Part shown: positions 1 to 12,790 of the stretch, piece by piece | Layout of the letters: every line of letters begins with the position of its first letter | Numbering within the stretch: position 1 is the stretch's first letter | NCBI GenBank assembly: GCA_026545765.1 | Contig: CM048844.1 | Span: 50,867,401 to 50,931,400 of the forward strand | Direction of reading: 5' to 3' | Origin: Plantago major | Taxonomy: Eukaryota > Streptophyta > Magnoliopsida > Lamiales > Plantaginaceae | Length of the DNA: 64,000 nt | Notes under the pieces: model-generated | Databases searched by the model: none | Told to the model about the DNA's origin: nothing | What the model saw: only the letters and a program-made list of their open reading frames with translations | Position numbers and translations under genes: made by a program

Positions 1-46
1 GAGCAACTTTGTTCCCGGACACCTGTTGCACCATTTCGAGACACGG

Positions 47-1853
47 TCACGTGTGTAAACCGGACGTCTGGATCTTGGGATGATGATGAGGAGCACCCGG
101 ACTAAGCGATGCAAACCGAGGCTCCCGAGTCCATATATTAAATCCTTTCTTGTCCGGTTTGTTGACCTCTAGGAAGATGTTGTCAACTTGTTCAGTTGAC
201 AACACATCACCCGTCTCGTCCTCCTGCCTCGCCACCTGAGCATCAACCTCAGCCTGAAATCGTAAATAGCAGATATCATGATCAGTTACTGTTTTTAAAA
301 AGTAACTTGTAATAGTGTACAAATATGAACTTTAAGCAACATAAACATACCAATAGGCGAGGCCCGTGATCGGTCCATACCCGCTTGGCCTTCTTGAAGA
401 TGGCATACTTGGATGTCACCTCCCCCCGTGCCACCTGAATCAAACCAGATCTAGTCAACAATTTGTCATCTACAAGTAATAGAGCAGCAGAGACTTCATA
501 CATACACGTAATGCTAGATTGGAAAAACACATATATACGCACCGATTGATAATAATCAGTGACAGTAGATCGCCTCCCAAGGTGGTGAACGGCCCTTCCT
601 GCCAGACGATCGGGATGCCAGTTGCTGTTGGTCCAAGCAACGCCCGGACATCGATTCGGCGCTAGTAGGCATCCCAAGGGCCCACTCATGCATCAACTGT
701 GGAGGATTGGGCCACCCGATCCCGAATGGCCTTCCACGTACAGACCATATCCCTGTACAGTTTGGATCCCACAGTCTCGTAAACGCGCCAGATCTGTGGG
801 ATCAACCTGCTGGGAATGAAGTACTCCTTCTACATTCCCAATTTCATACAACATCCAAAGTCAATACATGTCCTAACAACATAACATATATGGTGACTAA
901 CATATCACCCAAATAAAGTGGCTAACATACCACTCACATATAGTGGCTAACATACCACTCACATTGTCCTAAAATTTACTAACACAATGGTGACTAACAT
1001 ATCACCCAAATAAAGTGGCTAACATACCACTCACATACAGTGGCTAACATACCACTCACATTGTCCTAAAATTTACTAACACAATGGTGACTAACATATC
1101 ACCCAAATAAAGTGGCTAACATACCACTCACATACAGTGGCTAACATACCACTCACATTGTCCTAAAATTACTAACACAATTGTGACTAACATATCACCC
1201 AAATAAAGTGGCTAACATACCACTCACATACAGTGGCTAACATACCACTCATATTAAAACGATTATAATTACAAACAAATGAATGTCATAATTTAACTTA
1301 CCCTCAGCTCATCGAAGTACTCGGCCCTCATGCGCTCCGAGATGTGGCTCCAACACTCACCACCCTGCCCCGGTGGCTCTCTCCTGCTCCGGAAGATGTC
1401 ACCTAGTTTGTTGTGCACCTCCCGAGGCCATAAGCTGTTGTCAATGTATAAGATACAAGAAACGAATATATATTACTTTAGTACAACAATTTATACTTGT
1501 CAACTATCATTATCAGTTATGTTTTACATATTTAATTGAAGAATGTATAATACTTACTTGGCAGGACCAATAGGGAAAATCACAGGCAAGCCGTCCCACG
1601 TGACGTTGGGATGGTTTGGATCGAACACGAGGTAGGGACAATCGTCGTGGTCGTCCTCCAGCATGTGTCCGGGCTGACTGGTAGAGCCACGGCTGCTCTC
1701 TCCTGCCCGGGGGGTCTCAGGAATCCGAGACCTGCTGTCCTGATCTTCGGAGCCCTCCCTGTTGTCTGACCCTGTCCCCGACCCACCACTATCATGCGGC
1801 CGGCTGCGTGGGGGGGGACGATAGGTGGACGGCCTCTGTCGCGGCATCTGCAA
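47..1853 (-). pseudogene. Second CACTA gene, plant Transposase_24 (Ptta/En/Spm)-like, broken
   Basis: Coding-like blocks on the minus strand are separated by non-coding DNA: 1554-1853 (Arg/Ser/Pro-rich start, then LVFDPNHPNVTWDGLPVIFP), about 1310-1440 (ending RAEYFDEL), about 545-830 (KEYFIPSRLIPQIW, later a GIPIVWQEGPF stretch) and 47-280 (DVLSTEQVDNIFLEVN). The last block continues in another frame as IYGLGSLG, a typical motif of the plant Transposase_24 family, so there is a frameshift. Two in-frame stops in the 545-830 block sit where CGA and CAG would be expected. The gene follows TNP2 on the same strand, as accessory genes do in plant CACTA elements. The family call rests on motif memory; exon borders are approximate. 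Confidence 0.55.
891..1254. repeat. 97-bp minisatellite, about 3.75 copies
   Basis: Units begin at 891, 988, 1085 and 1181 (TGGTGACTAACATATCACCC...), giving periods of 97, 97 and 96 bp. Each unit holds three small inverted repeats around the same loop CTAACATA: one GGTGA/TCACC and two GTGG/CCAC. The array lies in a non-coding gap between exon-like blocks of the second CACTA gene. Confidence 0.92.
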
Positions 1854-1959
1854 AAAAATGTAATAAATACAATAAAAATGTGTTAGTACGAGTTATAATA
1901 CATAACAGATTATAATAACACATATAATTACTCATAATACACATAATATACCGTTATCG

Positions 1960-4900
1960 CCGTCCTCTAAGACTACATATTGGTCCTCGTGCAGATCAAA
2001 CAACTCATCATCTGCTTCTATGGGATCTTCTGCTTGTTTATCGACATCCTCTTGTTGGTACGAGTTGGTAATTGAGTCGTCTTTCTCAATGTACTCCACT
2101 TTCGAGCGAAACGAATAATAGGTACATGACTAACCATTCCCCCTTATCGCGTTTTCTGCTTGGATATTCAAGAAACACCACTTGTCGTGCTTGAGTCGCC
2201 AGAATAAATGGTTCATACTTGGTTCGGTACCTCTTCTTTTGGTTCACATCAACCATTTCATACCGCTCGTTCTTCCTCGCACTAGATTAGGATCATACCA
2301 CTCAACGTCAAACAAGAAGGTTCGTTTAAATGGCAATCCAGAATATTCAATCCTCACAATTCGTTTTAGCTTGCCGTGGAAATCAAACAAAGTAGCGTCT
2401 CCATACTCTTCTGCACCATTAACACACACCCCGGAGTTGCTTGTCGCCATGGCCGTGTTACATTCAGTCGTGTGGAACCTAAGGCCATTGACTATATAAC
2501 CTGGGAATGTGTAGACCTTTTTGAATGGACCCTCTGCGAGAGCCTTTAAGTAGATGCATGTGACGTTGTTAATAGGATTCCGGATATACTCTCGGAACCA
2601 ATCTGGAAATTCTGTAGGAATTTTTGAGTCAAGTAGTTCCTCTAGTGTATCCTCTGTCATCTGAGGATTTTCTTCCAAAGTAGGGATGTGTTCATCAAAG
2701 TAATAAGAGCAGAAGGTTGCAATTTCCTCCCGAATGTAGGCATTGGCAATCGAACCTTCAGGTTTACCTTTGTTGTTGACATACTTCTTCAATTTCCCCA
2801 AGTACCTCTCGAATGGATACATCCATCGATACTGAACCGGTCCAGCAAGTCTCGCTTCATGAGGAAGGTGAACCGACAAGTGCTCCATAGAATCAAACCA
2901 GCTCGGTGGAAAGATACGCTCGAGCTTGCATAGAATCAATGGTATGTTCCTTTCAAGATTTTCCAACACTTTATCATGAACCACCCTTGTGCCTAAATTT
3001 TTGAAAAATAAGCTCAACTCGGTGATAGCAGTCCATACGTGTTTCGGCAGAAGCTCTCGAAATGCTACCGGGATAAGCCTCTCCATGAACACATGACAGT
3101 CGTGGCTCTTCATCCCATAAACCTTTGTCTTCTTCAAATCCACACACCTCTCTAAATTTGAGGCGTAATTATCTGGGAAACTCAATGCCCTCACCCAATC
3201 AAACAAAATTGACCTAGAAGCGTTGTCAATTGTGTAGCACGCTTTCGGCCACTTACCATTCTCATCCTTCTTTGTCAACTCAGGCCTTTTACACCACGTC
3301 GACAACTCGGATCTAGACTTCGCATGGTCCTTTGTTTTTCCCTCAATGTTGCAAAGTGTATTGAATAAGTTCTCGAACACGTTCTTCTCAATGTGCATGA
3401 AATCTAAGTTGTGACGGATAAGAAGCGCTCCAGAAGGCAAGTCGAAAATGTTTCTCTTCCTCCAACCACATTTTTTACCAATTTTCTCGTTATGCTTCAT
3501 CCACCCAAGTTCAGTCACCTTCATAAGACCCAATCTATCAATCTCCGCAAGAATTTGTGCACCAGTAAGTCTTGTCGGAGCTTTTTTGTTGACGACTTTA
3601 TTTTTCAAGAATTGATCCTTGTTCTTCTGAAGCGGATGGTCACTTTCTAGCAACCCACGATGACAATCAAACCAACAAAATTTTCCACTACCCTTGATCT
3701 AAATGCATCTGTATCCTCCAAGCAATGTGGACATGCATATTTCCGCAGCTTTCCTTCCAGATCGCATGGAGTACGCAGGAAGTCACCACGGTCCAAAGAA
3801 GAGCCGCTCAAGGTGAAGTTCTTTTTGTCGACACATCATATGCAGGGATACCATCCGTCCACAACTCGATCAGCTCCTTGATTAGGGGTTGCAAGAAAAC
3901 ATCCAACGTCAGTCCAGGATCTTTCGGCCCAGGCACCAATGCAGTCAGAAACATGAATGGCTCCTTCATGCACTCACCAGGGGCGATTATGCAGTGTGAG
4001 CATAATCGCCAACAAGAGTATTTACGTTCACTACCGACGGGTTAAAACCATCCGCATAAAGTCCCAAACGTACATTTCTAGATTCGCCGCAAACTCGGAT
4101 ATGTCTTGTCAAACGATTTCCATGCGGGTGAGTCTGCTGGATGGTCCATTCTACCACCTTCTGCATTATCCGAGATTACTCGCTCCTTGTGCCACCGCAT
4201 TTTATCCGCAGAAGCACTTGAAGCATACAATCTTTTCAAACGAGGTGCTAGAGGGAAGTACCACATTTTCTTATGTGAGAGATTTTTCTTCTGTCGTTTC
4301 TTTGCAGCCCCCTCCTTGTAACGCTTGTACCGCTCCTTACCACAGAACTTGCATTCTATTAGATCTGCATCCTCCTCCCAATATATCATGCACATTTTCG
4401 GACAACAGTCTATGGTTACCACAGGCAGCCCTAATCCCCGCATCTTTTTCTTCGCTTGGTAAAAGGTGGTGGGAACTAGGTTTTCTTCAGGACAAAGGTC
4501 CGACATTACGTCAACCCATTCATTGAAGCTTGTTTCAGATTGCTAGCCATTAGCCTTACAACTCATTAGCCGAGCCAACAAAGACAACTCAGTGAGCTTA
4601 CACCCCGGGTAAACCGGCTTCCTTGATGATTCTAACAAGTCAAAGAACAACTGATCCTCGGGATTCGGTGGTTCCTCCACCTCCACCTCCACCTCGATTT
4701 CAGTGTTGGTTGTGTCCATGAACTCCGCCCCTACAGCATCGTACACCATTTGTTCGACTCGAGCTCGAATAGCATCGCCTTCAGATGTACTTTGTTCCCC
4801 GACTTGTTCATTTTTTCTCTTCCTTCCACGTTGTCTGTATTGGTCATATGTATTGGACGGTGTTGCTTCCTCACCATGATGATTCCATACCTGATACGCA

Positions 4901-5122
4901 GGAAGGAATCCATTTTTCCTCAAGTGCTGGACTACCACTTTAGGAGTCACGTATTGCTTGTTTACTTTGTTTCATTGCACAAGGACACTTTATCAACCCA
5001 TCCTTAACACAAGCCGGATTTGAGATTGCAAATGCAATGAAACCTTCAACCCCTTTCAGAAAACTCCATTGAACTCTGCCATTGAGAGTACGACAATACA
5101 TCCATGAACGATCGGTATTCAT
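1960..5122 (-). pseudogene. TNP2-type CACTA transposase, degenerate
   Basis: Cut-and-paste transposase of the En/Spm type. Reading right to left: a transposase-associated N-terminal domain (5122-4860; DRSWMY, LIKCPCA), an acidic linker with VEVEVEVEEP, a TNP2 segment with MCMIYWEEDADLIECKFCG (4330-4400), the conserved RNVRLGLYADGFNP block (about 4020-4070) bearing a likely catalytic Asp, FMFLTALVPGPKDPGL, then the long frame 2244-3653 (FMHIEKNVFENL, GMKSHDCHVFMERLIP) running into DUF4218- and DUF4216-like domains (VNGLRFHTTECNTA, FLFDVEWYDP). Frameshifts occur near 2290, 3660, 3800 and 4065, so it cannot make a full protein. It lacks the LTDxEL-type linker before DUF4216 that the copy at 13187 still has. 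Confidence 0.88.
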
Positions 5123-5394
5123 TGAATAATTAGATAATAACCTGACACGTTTGAATTCATTAGATCGAGGTCTTTCATTTACGGTAATAAATCAATTTCA
5201 CAATAATTCAATCAATTGCTACGTAATATAAGTTATATTAGCTTCAGTCAATTGTTAAGGCATTACGTAATATAAGTTACATCAACTTCAAAATTTTACC
5301 AAAATATTTGGTTTCATATATATATCAACTAATGATTTCTAGTTATACAAGCCTAGAGACAAAACGGATGAAACTCCTCATTCTCATGCACCCC
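5123..5394. other. AT-rich spacer in CACTA-1
   Basis: Non-coding AT-rich DNA between the transposase start and a duplicated 5' fragment. The phrase TTACGTAATATAAGTTA occurs twice (about 5218 and 5262). I see no gene here. Confidence 0.5.
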
Positions 5395-5840
5395 CCTCCT
5401 CATCACTTGTGACGCTCCCTACCACAGAACTTGCATTCCAACAGATCTACATCCTCCTCCCAATACACCATGCACATGTTAAAAGCGAAAGGCACTCAAT
5501 AGGCGGCCCCAAACCCCGCCTCTCCCTCCACTGGAGGTATGCCATGGACGGTGCTTCCTCACCGTGATGAATCCATACATGATACTCAGGCATGAATCCA
5601 TAACGTCGCAAGTGCTCGAATACTGCTGTAGGCGTCATAAATTGCTTGTTTCTGCAGGTTTCCAATGTGCAAGGACACTTTATCAACCCCCATTGCACAA
5701 ACCAGACGTCCCATGGCAAACGAGATGAAACCTTTAACCCCTTCTACAAAACTCCTAGAAACTCTGCCATTTACCGCCGTACGATGGTACATCCATGAGT
5801 CGAATTCATTGTATACTTTATTTTTAACGACACGTTCCAA
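5395..5840 (-). pseudogene. Second, internally deleted copy of the TNP2 5' region
   Basis: On the minus strand this block repeats the N-terminal transposase-associated domain (SWMYHRT, VKGFISFAMG, LIKCPCTLETCRNKQ, GFMPEYHVWIHHGEEAPS). It then jumps directly to MCMVYWEEDVDLLECKFCGR at about 5400-5470, skipping the part that lies between these motifs in the main copy (4330-4860). It therefore looks like a deleted duplicate of the 5' end of the neighbouring transposase, shifted in frame. It could be the start of an earlier nested copy. Domain identity is clear; the origin is inferred. Confidence 0.75.
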
Positions 5841-6680
<840 letters not shown>

Positions 6681-6699
6681 GGGCTGCCTCTCCGTAGGA

Positions 6700-7041
6700 A
6701 TAGGAAACTACGGTGACGTATCCGTCAGCCCAGAGTCGATCCGTCGCCATTTTTGGCGACGGATAGGTATCCGTTGCTATAAGGCGACGGATAATCTATC
6801 CGTCGCCCAGTTTTCAAAAAAAAATTTATTTCTTTTTTTTTATTAAAAGTCAAACTTGGGCAACGGATAAATATTATCCGTCGCCCAATTTAGCGACGGA
6901 TATGTTATCCGTCGCTAATAAGCGACGGATAACTATTATCCGTCGCCAAACGGGGCGACGGATAGATTCCGTCGCCCCAATTACCGATCCGTCGTTATGG
7001 GGCGACGGATAAAATCCGTCGCCCCATAACGTCGTTTTGAC
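6700..7041. repeat. CACTA subterminal repeats
   Basis: Dense direct and inverted copies of the 10-mer GCGACGGATA and its complement TATCCGTCGC, often paired as small palindromes with 2-8 base loops. In En/Spm such subterminal repeats bind the accessory TNPA-type protein. The same motif set occurs at 21617-21970. Confidence 0.9.
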
Positions 7042-7058
7042 CTGATTTTCTTGTAGTG
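7042..7058 (-). repeat. CACTA terminal inverted repeat (CACTA-1 end)
   Basis: Reads CACTACAAGAAAATCAG on the minus strand, identical to the terminus at 21600-21616. Position 7058 is the last element base. Confidence 0.93.
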
Positions 7059-8697
7059 TCATGACCACAGCTCTTATGGCGAGATGGCTTTGGCCATTGA
7101 ACATCCAATTTTTTCTCAATAATGGTGGCCAAGATGTCGGATCTCGGCCTATTGAGACGGGTATAATCCGCATACCTTCTTGGCGTACTCCTTTCCCTGT
7201 TGAAACCTTTATCTTTGTATTCCTTCTTCGGATCGAACCTTCCGTGGTGTTGTTCTTGCTTCATTGGCTCCTTCCCTTTCTTGGATCCAGCTCTCACTGG
7301 AACGTTTCTTCTGTACTCTTTTCCGTACATCACCTCCTCACAAATATCATCTAGATGCTTTTCACTCTTTACTTCGTGGCTAGAGAGTTTCCTTCGGAGT
7401 TCTCCGTTGTAAGTATTAGCATACAGGTGACAGACCCGTTCTTTAATACTATGAGGCTCAACTCGGAGGACCTCCGCATTGAAGAAATCTAGGAAAGTCC
7501 TAAGATCCTCTTGTTCATTTTGTAGAACTTCCGCCAGGTGCTCCACGGTCCGTTTCTTTCTTTTCGACATTCCAATTCTTCTAAAGAACTTCGAAGAGAG
7601 GTCCGCATAGGACTTCACTGACTTGTTTGGCAACGCAGTGTACCAATCCATGGCTATTCCAAAGATAGTGGATGAGAAGGTGAGAGCTTTTGTATTATCA
7701 CTCATCCCTTTGGAATCCATCTTTCTGTTGTACCTTGTCAAGTGGCCCACAGGACAAGTATCTCTGTAGTAGTACTCCAAGTTCGGAATCACTTGATCCG
7801 AATTCTTGTTTCTTTCCTTTTCTTTCATGATATCATCACATAAAGGATTTGGTGCACCAGTAGTTATCAGCTCATGATCTTTCACCAAACATCCGAGATG
7901 TAGAATCTGAGCTTCCAAGGCCTTTTATTGAGCATAGATTTCTTCCGCATTCATCATCTCTCCCATCTTGGATGGACTGCTACATCCGCTGGGAGTTCAT
8001 CCACGTGGACCATGGGAATGGTTTCCGCTACATGATCTTTGGCTCACGGAGGTATTTGTTGCGGAGCTCTAGGTTGCCTGTTTCCATCTTCCTGACGTGC
8101 TCTCTGTCCGTTCGGACTTCCTTCATGTTGAGCCTGAGAAGCAGAGGCTCTCCTGTCTAAGAGATTCTGCAAGTCCTCCTGTGGTTGCCGATTGCCCAAC
8201 CTCTGCTGGATCAGACGATGTTCGTTCCTTGATAGAGCAGGCTCAGCTTGCCCCGGATTAGCCACTGGCGGAGTGACTTATTGAGGTTGGACATTGTTAG
8301 ACCCCAGACAACCTTGGATTATTCTAAGCAGTCTACCAAATTGATTCTCGTTTAATCCAAAATCACTAGTGCGGACTATACGACCATCTAGCATGGTAAA
8401 ATGCTGACCTGGAGGAGGACCTTGCGTTCCTGCCGGAGGAACTTGCACGGCCTCTTCTCCGTGATTCTCTAGTGCATCATTCTCAGGAACATCACGGACT
8501 CTTCTGGATGGAACGACTCTTCCTTCATCGGAGGATGGGCTTGCTGTGTGACCATCGCTCGAATATCTCCTTCCTTTAGTGTTCCTTCCTGCTACAGTGG
8601 TCGTTCGTCCTCTATTGGGTGGACGTCCGCAGGGACGGGGTGGTGGAGTTCCGATGCCAGCAGTACTGGTCCGTGCTGCCCTTCTTGTTCTTTCCAT
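7059..8697 (-). pseudogene. Ty3/gypsy gag, truncated by CACTA-1
   Basis: A single minus-strand frame starts at 8697 (METRR-like basic N-terminus, MERTRRAARTSTAGIG) and runs to the CACTA insertion at 7059. It is broken by three in-frame stops (near 8278, 8042 and 7921), at codons where CAA, CGA and CAA would fit. The block 7900-7350 has the plant Retrotrans_gag pattern (FSSTIFGIAMDWYTALP, SYADLSSKFFRRIG, ERVCHLYANTYNGELRRKL), followed by a basic tail. Gag would form the virus-like particle. It sits directly after a primer-binding site and LTR, so it is the 5' end of an element whose pol is not in the window. Confidence 0.85.
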
Positions 8698-8732
8698 CCA
8701 CTGGATTGAAACACGGAACCTTTTGTAAGGAT

Positions 8733-8749
8733 TCCCACAGACGGCGCCA
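8733..8749 (-). other. Primer-binding site of Ty3/gypsy element
   Basis: On the minus strand TGGCGCCGTCTGTGGGA, four bases inside the LTR end. The TGGCGCCGT start is typical of Athila/Tat-lineage plant elements and begins like the complement of plant tRNA-Asp. The exact primer tRNA is inferred. Confidence 0.75.
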
Positions 8750-8753
8750 AAAA

Positions 8754-10295
8754 TGTTGAGGGGTCAAGCCTCAAACACTAACTAAACTATTACAAGTACC
8801 TAATCTAAGATCCGCCTTCAACTTGATGTCCGTGCTGAGAGCTTTGTCTGTGCCAGAGCACCTGAAAGGACTAAGTGGGGGGGGGTTAGAAGGGTAACCC
8901 AGTTTGCTAGTGTCAAACCGGGAAGAGACTTTACTCAAGAGAGAGAAGAAAGCTCTCAATGTATTAATTATGAGGGAAGTTATGATAGAGTTGACTTACC
9001 TTAATGTATGGGATCTTGATATGCTCAAATTACTACTTAGGAAACAAGTAGAAAGCAGTTGATGTAAATAGACAATGCTAACCACGAGGTCGTTCGCTAA
9101 GGAATCAATTAATCTATCGCAATGATTGAAAACAAATAGTTACTTGCGAAACAATGTTGATTTGTTTGAATTCGAGTACTTCTTAAAACTAGAAAATGGA
9201 AATTAACAATGTAGTTGTTTGTAAGAATGAGGTAGGAGGAACACAGTAGTTACGATCACGCAATGCTAATTCGCTCTAGGGATATGTTCATACTGTCACA
9301 CGGTCGGTGTACATAAAACTATCAATTCAACCTTTACCAAACGAGTTTGAAGATATTTGAACTAGAGTAATCGTGGGTCGTCAATCCACGACCCTTAACC
9401 AAAACGTTTTAGAGAATCTTTGAACGAGAGTATTGAATTGAAGGGTTTTTACGAAGATCTTTGAACGAGGCTAACCTATATGAACGATATCAAACCCTAG
9501 AAGCGAATACGCAAAGCTATCACGAAACTACCATGTCCGGAGTGATTTAGCTACTCATAATCGAAGCAAGGATGAAAGAATACAAGATATTGCTCATGTT
9601 TAACACAAACAGAATGATAATCGCAGCAAGATTAAACAATTTGAGAAACGGAATAAGAACGAATTGAATAAGATAAAACAATAGAGATTTATCAGAGTAA
9701 TCAGGGATTCGATATCAATCCTTCGATGAATAGTCAAAATCAAGCTCCCAATTGTCTCAATGTCAAAGTATGAATGTATGGAGCTTTTTCTATCAACTAG
9801 GTTTAGATCTAGGGCAAAGTGTGTTTTTTACAATAGAATGAATATCTAAAATAAAACGTAAGGAGAAAAACGCGAATTAGGAAAAGAAATCGCAGAAGAA
9901 CAAACTGGCATCGCGAGTTTGAAAACTGGCGTCGCCAGTTTGGACCAAATCGAAGCAGAGAGTTACTGGCGTATGCTAGTTTGATAACTGGCGTAGCCAG
10001 TTCTTCTGGAATGACTGTTTTGCCCTTCTGACACCTTTTGACCCCCAATTCTTGATATTTTGTCCTTCCCGCTCCACTTCTAGCATCCATACGAGGCATT
10101 GGAACTCTATATCTTATAGATTCTTTTAAAATACACCATTTTCCCTTCAATTAGCACGGTTTAGCCAAATACCTACAAAACACACAGAGAACAAAACAAG
10201 TAAAAATACTCTAGGAAAACTAATAAAACTATACTCAAGGATGACAAAAAGATGGTAAAAAAGACCAGATGAGACGATGTAAAACCGACTCATCA
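8754..10295 (-). repeat. Ty3/gypsy (Athila/Tat-like) LTR, about 1.54 kb
   Basis: Minus-strand LTR bounded by TGATGAGTCGG (at 10295) and CTCAACA (at 8754). On its downstream side is a PBS plus gag; on its upstream side is a polypurine tract. It contains repeated ACTGGCG...CGCCAGT phrases around 9905-10005. There are short frames inside (for example 9809-10150), but no recognisable protein. Confidence 0.7.
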
Positions 10296-10310
10296 AACTC
10301 CCCAAACCGA
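10296..10310 (-). other. Polypurine tract
   Basis: Minus strand GGTTTGGGGAGTT immediately before the LTR start TGATGAG. This marks the 3' end of the element on the right (10296-12790), so the LTR serves as its 3' LTR. Confidence 0.65.
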
Positions 10311-11740
10311 ACCTTTGCTCGTCCTCGAGCAAACAAATAAACGTAGACATGAACTAGACTCAAACCACGAAAACAAATAAGGAGTCAAGGTCCCAAGTGA
10401 CCGAATCTACCATTGTAAACAGTAAGTCCACGAGATGCAAAAATTTTGTCATCAAACCAACTTTGGCAAAACAGTGTACTGAAAATCAAACATAATCGTT
10501 TCCCAGACAAATAGCACTTAAGTGTAGCTCGCTAGTCCCTCACAGGTGAATGCAGTGTATCTCTCACTCTCTTGGAAGTATCCAAATGGGGTATAAGCTA
10601 AAAAATAAACTGGGAAGGTGACTTGCGTCACAAAGGTGCCTAAAATATCTTATGCTTTTGTACTTGTCTCATTAGATTGATAGGGGCTTAGCATGCGACT
10701 CAATTTTTCAGGGAAAAAAAGCTGAAACTGCTCCCCCTATTCAATTCAAAACAACATCAGATCTCGTAACACTTCGCTGAACTCAGTGCATGGCCACATT
10801 GGAATCTTTTAATCTCAATTTTTTGCAGGTGTCTGTTTTACCGAAAGTCTGCACTTTGTGCGTGTCAGTTTGGTGTACGTGCCATCAACCCTCACGGACA
10901 TATAGCTTTTTAAGACCACGCCGGTATATAGGTAGTATTTGAAACACGCCTAACACGACTAACGGTAATCAATGAAGACCATAGATCCACTCCGAGATTC
11001 AAATATCAATAAGCCTTAGGGAGCAGTAAACAAGCTTTTCAGCAATAACGCAAAACAGCACATATAAGTCGCAAGATAACAGTTCTCTCCCCAAACCTGT
11101 TCCTTGGAACAGGGGGAAGGGCATAAAAAGAGCATGCCGTTCGTCATCCCTAACAAGACTGAGTACACATAAGTATGAAAAGGCGCAAGTAATATGTAAA
11201 AACTTGCACAACCCAGGAAATCACACAATACATTTGCCGGTACAAAATTTTTGCATTGGCTCTCAGGCTTCTCACAGGCTTTTTGGACTAAGGAGCTAAA
11301 CAAACTTGCTATTAAAAAGAGAAACGACCTTGCAGGATTAAAAATACACTGTCCTACTTCCAGGTAATCATCAAACAAAACTTAAGCAGCAAGTGGATTT
11401 AACACCTACAATGGACATTCGACTTGGTCAAAGACTCAGACTCACCACGAAAGTACTTAAAGGGAAATTAACTAGACCTAGACTAACAAAGAAATTGTAA
11501 CAGAGGAAGGTCACATAACACACAATAGAACATAATACATATAAATAAAGACGAAAGACTCTAAAGACACAGATAACAGAGAAAATTGCAGACAAGACAC
11601 TAGAGAGCACATTCCCCCTCCCCAAACCTAAACTCAAGCATGTCCTCAAGCGTAGAGAGAAAAGGAAAAGAGAATGGGAGCTATAGTGACTTGCCTGCGG
11701 GTGTACCTTTATAGTCATATACAAGACTCTTTCGTGTTGG
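10311..11740 (-). other. Non-coding 3' region of Ty3 gag-protease element
   Basis: About 1.4 kb without credible coding sequence. Two further PPT-like strings, GGTTTGGGGAG (about 11089) and TTTGGGGAGGGGGAA (about 11612), and a strong hairpin CCTGTTCC-TT-GGAACAGG (about 11098-11116) are visible. The part 10928-11690 is related to 44528-45235. No RT, RNase H or integrase is present, so the element would be non-autonomous. Confidence 0.6.
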
Positions 11741-12652
11741 TTAATGGGTACTCTGGAAGTTCTTGGTTCTTTCGGTTGTTGCAGCTCCTTTTCTCCCCTT
11801 CAGATAAGTGTGTATATACAAGGGTCCAGTGTGCGCCCCTATATAGTTCCCGGTGTCAACCTGCAGGGCTTGCAACTCGCGTTGCTTGCCATGTACCTCT
11901 ATAGTACAGGTACGATCGTGGAGGTTGACAATCATGCGAGTGGTTTTGATGAACGGTCGCCCAAGCAGCAACATATCCTTCTCCATATCCTTGCGTTTAA
12001 CCCGTGTCGACTCCACAACCGCGAAATTGGCCATAAAAGTGTCCCAATCCAGTGTAACCGGAACATCCTCAATCACACCCATGCACCTACTTCTCGTTCC
12101 ATTGGCCATCGTGACGAAGCATTTTCTGGGTTCCAAACCCTTCAAATCCAGCTCCTCATAGGTCGCAAAGGTCATTAGATTAACCATTGCTCCTGTATCT
12201 ACGATGCCAGTTACCTCGGAAGAATTTCCTATCCCAACCACCAAATCAAAACTATTGGCATCAATGACGCTCTTATCTGTTGTCGGGATCACCCTAGCGG
12301 TGGGACTTACCTCAAGGACAACCAGTTTTGCACTCGCCTCCTCTACGGGAGTCGCAATACTGGGCGTGGCTACCTCCTTTTCCTGTACCTCGACTCTCAC
12401 TTCTACCGGCTTCTCAAGTGCTGGTGTAGGTACCACCTGAACTACCTCTGGTGTCTTAACCTGGGCCACTGTGTTCTCGAGCTGGCAAGTGCAGGTAGCA
12501 AGGACAGACTTCACCTTCACTGGCTCATCGAATGTCACCTCAATGGCTAGAGCTCTGTGGGTTTCTGCGATCGCCGGTAACTTACCCCTTTCTCTTTGCT
12601 GAAATCGACCAACCAGATCTCCCAAATTCTTCTCTAACCGCTTACCGCTCAA
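11741..12652 (-). pseudogene. Retrotransposon gag C-terminus plus aspartic protease
   Basis: A 303-aa open frame on the minus strand. Residues 1-30 (LGDLVGRFQQRERGKLPAI) look like the end of Gag. A Val/Glu/Pro-rich linker follows. From about residue 145 comes a retropepsin domain with the active site IVDTGAMVNLM, then GVIEDVPVTLDW and LLLGRPFIKTTRMIV, which match the Athila/Tat style of plant Ty3 protease. The enzyme would cleave Gag polyprotein. The N-terminus is missing: the sequence stops matching a retroelement at 12790, next to a truncated LTR. The frame ends without entering reverse transcriptase. The protease fold is firm; the lineage is inferred. Confidence 0.8.
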
Positions 12653-12790
12653 TGTCGAACACCGATCATCCTCGCTTATTTTCTGGCTCGCCCGAACCTC
12701 TTGGAATGCTCCATGTGGTCCCTGATTGCCTGATCAGGACTTCCCGGCACTTTCGTAATCTGAACCTGAACTGGCTGAGCTAGAACTGTC

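Noticed and set aside
891-1254. CRISPR-like array
   Set aside because: Adjacent 97-bp units without variable spacers, in plant transposon DNA.
9809-10150. 113-aa minus-strand frame
   Set aside because: Lies inside an LTR, simple repeats of ACTGGCG, no recognisable motif.
11744-12178. Plus-strand 144-aa frame opposite the protease
   Set aside because: Shadow of the minus-strand gag-protease frame, which carries a real active site.
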